Assembly: GCA_021823945.1 (NCBI GenBank)
Contig: JAKALW010000049.1
Coordinates: forward strand, 1 to 7,463
Direction: 5' to 3'
From: Microcaldota archaeon
GTDB lineage: Archaea > Micrarchaeota > Micrarchaeia > Anstonellales > VGKX01
DNA: 7,463 nucleotides
The notes below the pieces were generated by a model that was not told the origin of the DNA, made no database searches, and saw only the letters and a list, made by a program, of their open reading frames with translations. The position numbers and the translations under genes were made by a program. Shown here one piece after another: positions 1-4,484 of this stretch. The first letter of the stretch is position 1. Every line of letters begins with the position of its first letter.

Positions 1-90
1 TCAATTCTGCTGTCTCTCAATTCTGCTGTCTCTCAATTCTGCTGTCTCTCAATTCTGCTGTCTCTCAATTCTGCTGTCTCTCAATTCTGC
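1..90. repeat. 16-bp perfect tandem repeat, 5.6 copies, cut by the left edge
   Basis: The unit TCAATTCTGCTGTCTC occurs five times without a mismatch (1-80), followed by the first 10 bases of a sixth copy (81-90). The array starts at base 1, so its full length is unknown. There are no spacers. Because 16 is 1 modulo 3, three units (48 bp) put every plus-strand frame through the same 16-residue cycle. That cycle has no stop, so all three plus frames stay open through the array and close at 100-102 (TAG), 104-106 (TAA) and 144-146 (TAA). The minus strand meets TGA in every cycle. The array could be intergenic or the tail of a gene to the left; the window does not decide. Perfect identity suggests recent expansion. 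Confidence 0.97.
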
Positions 91-110
91 GTTTGCCAAT
101 AGTTAATTCC

Positions 111-126
111 CACCCTATGGGGGGTG
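111..126. terminator. Short hairpin downstream of the AbrB gene
   Basis: CACCC (111-115) and GGGTG (122-126) form a five-base-pair stem with a six-base loop. It lies about 50 bases past the stop of the minus-strand AbrB gene, between that gene and the tandem array. No strong T-run follows on the minus strand, so terminator function is only a guess; it could also belong to whatever lies to the left. Confidence 0.2.
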
Positions 127-174
127 CGGCTGAGTTTGGGATTTAAGCCCGAGATTTCACGCGATTCGCGCGAT

Positions 175-393
175 TCAGATATTCCTGAGTATGCCTTCGG
201 CGAATTTCCTGAGCATGCTGGCCTTCACGAGCAGGATGCCCCGCCCCGTGTTGCCAAGCACCACGAGCTTGTCACCCTTCTTTATGCCGAACTGCTCCCT
301 CGCCTCTTTGGGGATGACGACCTGCCCGCGCTCGCCGACTGAAACAGCTCCATAGAAATGCTTGCCTTTCACCAGTTCGGTCATGTTAATCAT
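175..393 (-). CDS. AbrB/MazE/SpoVT-family DNA-binding regulator
   Basis: This 72-residue protein is essentially one SpoVT-AbrB swapped-hairpin domain, a fold that dimerises and binds DNA. The family pattern is plain: VGERGQVVIPKEAREQFGIKKGDKL at about residues 19-43 in pieces (GERGQVVIPKEAR, then FGIKKGDKLVVLG), followed by a hydrophobic strand (GILLVKA, 52-58) and a short C-terminal helix. The preceding KHFYGAV is typical of a subgroup I recall being found beside ABC exporters. The gene is divergent from the ABC operon, with a 188-bp region between the chosen starts, so it most likely regulates that operon and perhaps itself. There is no Shine-Dalgarno site. A TATA-like box at 410-420 sits about 23 bases before the ATG at 393, consistent with a leaderless message; the in-frame ATG at 384 is an alternative. 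An antitoxin role is less likely because no toxin gene adjoins it. Confidence 0.88.
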   Translation of the reverse strand: MINMTELVKGKHFYGAVSVGERGQVVIPKEAREQFGIKKGDKLVVLGNTGRGILLVKASMLRKFAEGILRNI

Positions 394-409
394 ATATTAC
401 ATACCATTC

Positions 410-420
410 ATATTTATATT
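410..420 (-). promoter_or_regulatory. TATA box of the AbrB gene
   Basis: Read on the minus strand the sequence is AATATAAATAT, centred about 23 bases before the ATG at 393. With the usual archaeal TATA-to-start distance near 25 bases, transcription would begin at or next to the start codon. The segment is nearly symmetrical in A/T, so it could also bind TBP in the plus direction. Confidence 0.55.
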
Positions 421-495
421 AATGATAAACGGGGCGCGGCTGGCTGCGGGCGCAAATAGGTTTAAACGGGTTTTGGCAAAAAAGCATAATGCGAT

Positions 496-513
496 TGGGC
501 AACATTGCGCCCA
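496..513. promoter_or_regulatory. Inverted repeat in the leader before the ABC operon
   Basis: TGGGC (496-500) and GCCCA (509-513) are complementary across the eight bases AACATTGC. The element lies about 70 bases before the ATPase start. It could be an operator for the divergent AbrB-type regulator or a hairpin in the leader RNA. Short GC arms like these also arise by chance. Confidence 0.25.
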
Positions 514-549
514 CCGTGCTGATGGCGCTTGCCGCGCTTCGCAGAAGAT

Positions 550-565
550 ACAATATCACAATATG
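550..565 (+). repeat. 8-bp direct repeat just upstream of the ABC ribosome binding site
   Basis: ACAATATC (550-557) is followed at once by ACAATATG (558-565), two AT-rich copies differing only in the last base. They sit 16-32 bases before the start at 582. They could be a TATA-like element or a binding site for the divergent regulator; nothing in the sequence settles which. Confidence 0.3.
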
Positions 566-567
566 AA

Positions 568-574
568 AGAGGAG
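568..574 (+). promoter_or_regulatory. Shine-Dalgarno site that decides the ATPase start
   Basis: AGAGGAG ends seven bases before the ATG at 582 but only one base before the ATG at 576. The spacing favours 582, which also gives the usual ABC-ATPase beginning (MKAIEVKNLSKKY). Confidence 0.75.
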
Positions 575-581
575 AATGGGA

Positions 582-1571
582 ATGAAAGCCATTGAAGTCA
601 AGAATCTCTCGAAGAAATACGCCACCGTGCCCGCGCTGAAGGACGTTTCCTTTAGTGTCGATGAGGGGGAGCTGTTCGCGCTTCTTGGCCCGAATGGCGC
701 TGGCAAGACCACGCTCATGAGGATACTGACCACGCAGATAGACCCCACTTCGGGAAGCGCCAAGGTGTTCGGCAATGACGTGCGCTCGCAGTCGGGCGAG
801 GTGCGAAGCCAGGTCAGCTACGTGCCCCAGGAAATGAGCGTGTGGAGCGACATCACTGCTTACGAGAACCTGCTCATCTACGCAAAGATATACGGCATCC
901 CTGCGAAAAAACGCGAAGACGCAATACAGTCCGCCTTGAAAACCATGGACCTGCAGAACGTCTCGGGCCGGATGGTGAACACGTATTCGGGCGGCATGGT
1001 AAGGAAACTGGAAATAGCGTCCGCGATAATGGTCGAGCCGAAAATCGTGTTCCTTGACGAGCCCACAATCGGGCTCGACCCTTCGGCGAGGAAGACAGTG
1101 TGGGATAAACTGCGCTGGCTCAACAGGAACAAGGGCACAAGCGTGTTCTTCTGCACGCATTACATGGACGAGGCCGACCTGTATGCAAATGAAATCGGGC
1201 TCATAAGCAAAGGCAGGCTCAGGAAGATTGGCACTGCAGAGGAGCTCAAGTCGTCCGTAAGCAATGAGACAATCACAATAGAGGCGACCGGGCTGGATTC
1301 AGGCATTGTCAGGGGCATTTCCGGGCTCCCGCACATCACAGGCGCGCGCGTTACCGGGAAGACCCTGAGGATAATGGCAATAAACAGCGACGAGGCAATC
1401 AACCCCGTGATGAACCTGCTCATCTCAACAGGCGTTAAAGTGAAGTCCGTATCTTCATCAAAACCGAGCATGGACGACGTCTTCCTCAAATACACCAGGG
1501 GCAAGGGAAAAGAGCAGGAAACCGCCATCGCTGACATCAAGCGCGCAAGGGACAGGATACGCAAAGCGTAG
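582..1571 (+). CDS. ABC-2 type exporter, ATP-binding subunit (DrrA-like)
   Basis: This 329-residue cytoplasmic ATPase would power the permease encoded next. All ABC signatures are present in order: Walker A GPNGAGKT (36-43), Q-loop glutamine 83 (VPQE), signature YSGGM (135-139), Walker B IVFLDEP with catalytic Glu160, D-loop GLDP (164-167) and switch His193 (THYMDEA). Residues after about 220 form the C-terminal extension typical of DrrA-type exporter ATPases, ending with the SMDDVFLKYT element (296-305) and a basic tail. The length is normal for this subclass. The start at 582 is chosen from Shine-Dalgarno spacing. The stop overlaps the ribosome binding site of the permease gene, so the pair is surely one transcript and probably translationally coupled. 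The substrate cannot be read from the sequence; relatives export drugs, lipids or polysaccharides. Confidence 0.95.
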   Translation: MKAIEVKNLSKKYATVPALKDVSFSVDEGELFALLGPNGAGKTTLMRILTTQIDPTSGSAKVFGNDVRSQSGEVRSQVSYVPQEMSVWSDITAYENLLIYAKIYGIPAKKREDAIQSALKTMDLQNVSGRMVNTYSGGMVRKLEIASAIMVEPKIVFLDEPTIGLDPSARKTVWDKLRWLNRNKGTSVFFCTHYMDEADLYANEIGLISKGRLRKIGTAEELKSSVSNETITIEATGLDSGIVRGISGLPHITGARVTGKTLRIMAINSDEAINPVMNLLISTGVKVKSVSSSKPSMDDVFLKYTRGKGKEQETAIADIKRARDRIRKA

Positions 1572-1574
1572 GAG
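1571..1574 (+). promoter_or_regulatory. Shine-Dalgarno site overlapping the ATPase stop codon
   Basis: GGAG begins on the last base of the ATPase TAG stop (1569-1571) and ends seven bases before the permease ATG at 1582. As in the upstream gene, an extra in-frame ATG (1576) sits one base after the motif and is too close to be served well. The overlap suggests coupled translation. Confidence 0.7.
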
Positions 1575-1581
1575 AATGATT

Positions 1582-2355
1582 ATGTTCGACGTCAAAGGCT
1601 CAATGAGGGTCATAACAGCCATGATAGAGCTCGAGGTGCGCCGCGTAATGCACGACCGCACGGAGCTTTATTTCCGCGCTGTCCAGCCATTGCTTTGGCT
1701 CATTGTCTTTGGATATATAATGGGTTCCCTGCGAGCTATACCCACTGGCGGCATACCGTATACGGATTTCATACTCCCGGGCGTCATAATACAGTCGGCA
1801 ACAAGCGTGGCCATATTTTTCGGGCTGGTAATAATCTGGGAAAGGGAATCGGGAGTGCTCAAAAAACTGGTCGCGGCCCCGTGCCCACGCTTCGCCATAG
1901 TCGTGGGCAGGGCAATGGCCGCTGGTGTCAGGGCGCTCTTCCAGGTCTTGATAATACTCCCGATAGCCGTCCTGCTCGGGGTGCATGTGATTCTCAACCC
2001 GCTGTACCTGCTTGCAGCGCTTGCGGTTGTTTTCATATCCGCAGGGGGCTTTGCTGGCATGTCCATCTGGATCGCGTCGATACTCAAGTCCAGGGAAAGA
2101 TTTGTCGGGATAGGGCAGGTGATAATATTTCCGCTTTTCTTCGCAAGCAACGCGCTCTACCCCATTGCCACCATGCCAGCCATTCTCCAGTGGTTCTCAG
2201 CCATAAACCCCATGACTTACATGGTCAGCGCCACGCGCGCTCTCATGATAACTGGGGACCTGTCTACGATATGGATTGACATGATTGCCATACTGGCTTT
2301 CGACGTGTTCATTTTCTGGCTTGCTGCGAGGGATTTCAGGCAAGTGATAAACTAG
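1582..2355 (+). CDS. ABC-2 type exporter, permease subunit (DrrB-like)
   Basis: This 257-residue integral membrane protein is the channel partner of the preceding ATPase. Six hydrophobic segments lie at about residues 33-50, 62-85, 112-133, 140-168, 175-195 and 229-249. The N-terminal amphipathic stretch with charged residues (ELEVRRVMHDRTELY, 16-30), the WERESGVLKKL coupling-helix region (86-96) and the loop NALYPIATMPAILQWFSAINP (190-210, with PMTYMVSATRAL following) are typical of the ABC-2 membrane family. The length is usual for a half-transporter permease, so the working complex should be two ATPases and two permeases. ATG 1582 is preferred over 1576 because of ribosome-binding-site spacing. 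The gene is the last of the operon; a convergent gene follows. Confidence 0.94.
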   Translation: MFDVKGSMRVITAMIELEVRRVMHDRTELYFRAVQPLLWLIVFGYIMGSLRAIPTGGIPYTDFILPGVIIQSATSVAIFFGLVIIWERESGVLKKLVAAPCPRFAIVVGRAMAAGVRALFQVLIILPIAVLLGVHVILNPLYLLAALAVVFISAGGFAGMSIWIASILKSRERFVGIGQVIIFPLFFASNALYPIATMPAILQWFSAINPMTYMVSATRALMITGDLSTIWIDMIAILAFDVFIFWLAARDFRQVIN

Positions 2356-2357
2356 GG

Positions 2358-2373
2358 CTGGTTTTTCTGCCAG
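2358..2373 (+). terminator. Possible terminator after the ABC operon
   Basis: Three bases after the permease stop, CTGG (2358-2361) and CCAG (2370-2373) enclose a run of five T residues (2362-2366). Archaeal termination relies mainly on T-runs, so this is a plausible if weak end for the operon. Confidence 0.35.
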
Positions 2374-2417
2374 GCGCCGCCGCGCGAGTCAGAAGAATAT
2401 TTTCCGCCAATGCACAC

Positions 2418-2428
2418 CCCACAGTGGG
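2418..2428. terminator. Small palindrome between convergent genes
   Basis: CCCACAGTGGG is a perfect inverted repeat around one central base, 14 bases past the stop of the minus-strand gene at 2443. It could help terminate either convergent transcript. No T-run follows directly, so the assignment is weak. Confidence 0.25.
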
Positions 2429-2442
2429 ATTGAGAGGCAGAA

Positions 2443-3303
2443 TCAGGATTTGGTTGCCATTTCTTCCGCGTGCCCGCGCGTCTTGCCAAGGGAGCCTATT
2501 ATTTTAATGTCGTTTTCAGCCGCTTTTTTTATGTAGTAGCTCGCGCCCATGACCAGGAACGAGAATACCGTGCCAACGGCGAAAGGCACGTTTTTGCCCT
2601 CTGCCGACACCTTGGCCGCTTCTGAAATATTGTCCATTGTGAGCCCGCGCTCATTTATCAGTTTCAATGTCCAGAAAAAAAGGCTCGTGAATATCACTGC
2701 GACCGGGCGTGTCACCATGCCGGATATTTTGCGGGCGCGCTGCGCCACCTTCTGTAGCTTTTTCACGTTTGCGAAAAACTGCCCGCTATCGGTGTCTGCC
2801 AGTATTTTTTTTGCAAGCGCCCCGACAAACGCCGTTTTTTCATCAATCATCGCAGACAGGCTGGCAAGCTCCGCCCTCGCAAGGGACAAAAGCGCGTCTT
2901 TGAGGTTGTCATTGAGCTGGACAGATTCAAGGCTTTCAGCGGCCCTGCCTATCTCGCCGTCGGCTGCGGCAAGCCTGTATTTGAGCTCGTGGAAATTCCT
3001 GTCAATGTCGGCTTTGCGTTTTTCAATTTCCGCCGACACGGCGCGGGAGCCATTCCCGCCTTCCAGTGAAGGCGCCTTGTGCATGGATTTCTTCTCAAGC
3101 GACCAGATTTCCTTCCTGTCGCCTTCAATAGCGCCTATGCACGAGTCCAGAAGGTCTTTCCTGTCCTTGGTGCCCTGGAGGCCCTTCCATGCAGTGTGGA
3201 ATTCGTAGAAGTCCCTTACCATGCCGCGCCTGACCGGCTTTAATGCCCTGCCGGCATAGAAAAAGGGCTTTGTCTTGACATTGACCTCTATCCCAAATAC
3301 CAT
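2443..3303 (-). CDS. Hypothetical coiled-coil protein with two C-terminal membrane segments
   Basis: I do not recognise this 286-residue protein. The N-terminal part (1-45) is basic and aromatic (KTKPFFYAGRALKPVRRGMVRDFYEF). Residues about 45-190 are charged and Ala/Leu-rich with strong helical and coiled-coil character (for example EIEKRKADIDRNFHELKYRL at 92-111). A Gly/Ser break lies at 79-90. Two hydrophobic segments at about 198-216 and 239-257 would form a membrane hairpin, ending in a short charged tail. The reading frame stays open upstream to an alternative start at 3384, but that extension runs through an obvious TATA box (3330-3341, read as FKYF). The ATG at 3303, about 33 bases from the box, is therefore the better start. 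No catalytic motif or metal-binding cluster is visible. A membrane-anchored scaffold is an inference only. Confidence 0.8.
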   Translation of the reverse strand: MVFGIEVNVKTKPFFYAGRALKPVRRGMVRDFYEFHTAWKGLQGTKDRKDLLDSCIGAIEGDRKEIWSLEKKSMHKAPSLEGGNGSRAVSAEIEKRKADIDRNFHELKYRLAAADGEIGRAAESLESVQLNDNLKDALLSLARAELASLSAMIDEKTAFVGALAKKILADTDSGQFFANVKKLQKVAQRARKISGMVTRPVAVIFTSLFFWTLKLINERGLTMDNISEAAKVSAEGKNVPFAVGTVFSFLVMGASYYIKKAAENDIKIIGSLGKTRGHAEEMATKS

Positions 3304-3329
3304 TGGTATCGGTATTTTTTCGGTGGTGA

Positions 3330-3341
3330 AATATTTAAATA
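3330..3341 (-). promoter_or_regulatory. TATA box of the minus-strand coiled-coil gene
   Basis: On the minus strand the sequence reads TATTTAAATAT, a good archaeal TATA match, centred about 33 bases before the ATG at 3303. Transcription would then start about eight bases before the codon, giving a nearly leaderless message with no Shine-Dalgarno site. Confidence 0.6.
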
Positions 3342-3383
3342 CATGTATAAGCCGCCAGAACCGCCCTTGCCAGACCGGGCGCA

Positions 3384-3401
3384 AATCCCTTAGCCGGGAT
3401 T
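3384..3401. promoter_or_regulatory. Inverted repeat, candidate operator
   Basis: AATCCC (3384-3389) and GGGATT (3396-3401) form a perfect six-base inverted repeat around TTAGCC. It ends three bases before the BRE-like stretch of the lipoprotein promoter and lies between the two divergent TATA boxes, a suitable place for a dimeric regulator. The binding protein is unknown. Confidence 0.4.
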
Positions 3402-3403
3402 AG

Positions 3404-3417
3404 AAAAACGTATAAAC
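3404..3417 (+). promoter_or_regulatory. BRE/TATA promoter of the lipoprotein gene
   Basis: The A-rich stretch AAAAACG (3404-3410) followed by TATAAAC (3411-3417) resembles an archaeal BRE plus TATA box. A start of transcription about 25 bases on would fall near 3437-3440, directly on the first ATG of the lipoprotein reading frame, suggesting a leaderless message. Confidence 0.6.
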
Positions 3418-3428
3418 CGCCCAAGCCA

Positions 3429-3464
3429 ATGGTTTGATGGATGGTTTGATGGATGGTTTGATGC
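3429..3464 (+). repeat. 12-bp tandem repeat, three copies, at the lipoprotein start
   Basis: ATGGTTTGATGG (3429-3440, 3441-3452) is repeated with one final-base change in the third copy (3453-3464). In the lipoprotein frame each unit encodes Asp-Gly-Leu-Met, so each copy offers an in-frame ATG (3437, 3449, 3461). The array thus covers the start-codon region itself. Confidence 0.95.
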
Positions 3465-4360
3465 GTTTTGCAATTCTTGCCATTGCGGCAATTCTCCTGT
3501 TTTCGATTTTTGGCTGCGCGGGGCAGCAGGCCCCACAGCAACAGCCAGCAGGCGGCGGGCAGAACCAATCCCAGCCAGTGGCTGGAACAGATGCCAATGG
3601 AACTCCCGCGGCAGGAGCTTCCAATGCTGGCGCAAATGGCGCGGCAGGGGGCAATGCAGCCCTGTCATTCAATGAATGGAAGGCGCCTGACGGCTCAATC
3701 ACCCTGCAGGTGCCTGCGGGTTGGCAGGCAAGCGAGGTGCGGGTTGACAACTGCACTGTCAACTGGGCAGCGCTTGACCCGTCAGGCACGAAATCCGCGT
3801 ATATGGACAACGAGATATTGGTGTTCAAATCAGAAAGTGCCAGGCAGATGTACAAAGCGTACGGGCTTGCAGGGGTTGACAATGCACCGGTATCCGGCTA
3901 TTTAGGTGCGCGGCAGGCAGTGGAGCAGATTGTTGCCCCGCTTACTGGCGCGAGCAATGTGCACGTGACATACACTGACTCAGCCACGGGAAGCCTGCTG
4001 TCGCGGGCTTTGTGTTCGGGCGTTTTAGCAGCCTGCGACGCCCAGGCATTCGAGGCCGCATACCAAAGGAACGGAACCCTGATGAGGGGGGAATACATGG
4101 CGCTTGCCTATGACTTTGGCGACGGCGCAACGTGGTGGATAAACATATGGGGCTACACTTCCCCGGCATCTGAGTGGGAAAGCTCGAGCCCAGCGCTTGA
4201 GAAAATATTCGCGTCCGCCAGATACACAGACGAATGGGTTGCGAGATGCGGCTCTGGCGCGGCAAATGCGAGCGGCATAATAAACGATGTGATAACAAGC
4301 AGGCAGGCCTCATCCGACAAGGCGGCGCAGGCATGGGACGACTACATAAGCGGAGGATGA
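3437..4360 (+). CDS. Surface lipoprotein with low-complexity linker and globular domain
   Basis: From ATG 3437 the protein has 307 residues. A hydrophobic signal helix (RFAILAIAAILLFSIFGC, 10-27) ends in a lipobox-like IFGC, so Cys27 should be lipidated and the rest displayed outside the membrane. Residues 28-75 are a flexible Ala/Gly/Gln/Pro/Asn-rich linker. A globular domain follows from about 76 to 275; its opening (APDGSITLQVPAGWQ) resembles PsbP-like or similar secreted folds, but I cannot name the family. It contains four cysteines (106, 193, 200, 271) that could form two disulfides, and a Trp-rich strand (ATWWINIWGY, 231-240). The C-terminus is a helix ending WDDYISGG. The start is uncertain: 3437 fits the TATA spacing, while 3461 (299 residues) gives a classical signal peptide without acidic residues in front. 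It is divergent from the coiled-coil gene and upstream of the ferric-reductase-like gene. Confidence 0.82.
   Translation: MDGLMDGLMRFAILAIAAILLFSIFGCAGQQAPQQQPAGGGQNQSQPVAGTDANGTPAAGASNAGANGAAGGNAALSFNEWKAPDGSITLQVPAGWQASEVRVDNCTVNWAALDPSGTKSAYMDNEILVFKSESARQMYKAYGLAGVDNAPVSGYLGARQAVEQIVAPLTGASNVHVTYTDSATGSLLSRALCSGVLAACDAQAFEAAYQRNGTLMRGEYMALAYDFGDGATWWINIWGYTSPASEWESSSPALEKIFASARYTDEWVARCGSGAANASGIINDVITSRQASSDKAAQAWDDYISGG
4352..4356 (+). promoter_or_regulatory. GGAGG motif at the lipoprotein stop
   Basis: A strong Shine-Dalgarno-like GGAGG lies two bases before the lipoprotein TGA and four bases before an ATG at 4361. That ATG opens only a 36-codon frame (4361-4471), and the motif is too far from any start of the next long gene. 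It may be chance within the Gly-Gly codons or may serve a very small protein. Confidence 0.25.
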
Positions 4361-4382
4361 ATGCAGTGCGGGGCGCGTGCTG

Positions 4383-4391
4383 CCTATAAAA
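4383..4391 (+). promoter_or_regulatory. Candidate TATA box upstream of the ferric-reductase-like gene
   Basis: CTATAAAAA is a good TATA-like match in the AT-rich 124-bp gap after the lipoprotein. Transcription from it would begin near 4412, leaving a leader of about 70 bases before ATG 4485. A second AT-rich element (CATATTATT, 4454-4462) lies about 27 bases before 4485 and would give a leaderless start. Either would let this gene be expressed apart from the lipoprotein. Confidence 0.4.
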
Positions 4392-4484
4392 ACATTTTCG
4401 GGGAATTCCAATGCAGATTCAAAGGATGGCGCATATGGTTTTTTAATTGCCAGCATATTATTTGGACTTGAATCATGGATTGTG

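Noticed and set aside
1..90. CRISPR array
   Set aside because: The 16-bp units are directly adjacent with no variable spacers, and there is no nearby cas gene.
160..177. 9-bp direct repeat CGCGATTCG/CGCGATTCA
   Set aside because: Only two copies, overlapping the end of the AbrB gene; too short to separate from chance.
124..342. Plus-strand 72-codon frame
   Set aside because: It lies opposite the AbrB gene, whose protein has clear family motifs; the plus frame shows none.
462..1160. Minus-strand 232-codon frame opposite the ABC ATPase
   Set aside because: It is a shadow of the ATPase coding sequence, with His/Arg/Ala-biased composition and no recognisable domain.
2549..3208. Plus-strand 219-codon frame rich in Ser and Pro
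   Set aside because: It is antisense to the coiled-coil gene, which has a better promoter and start and a coherent helix and membrane pattern.
3304..3384. Upstream extension of the coiled-coil protein to 3384
   Set aside because: The extra 27 codons run through a strong TATA box and add no recognisable sequence.
4377..4484. GTG start at 4377 for the ferric-reductase-like protein
   Set aside because: It lacks a Shine-Dalgarno site, covers AT-rich promoter-like DNA with codon use unlike the rest of the gene, and adds a seventh helix to a six-helix family.
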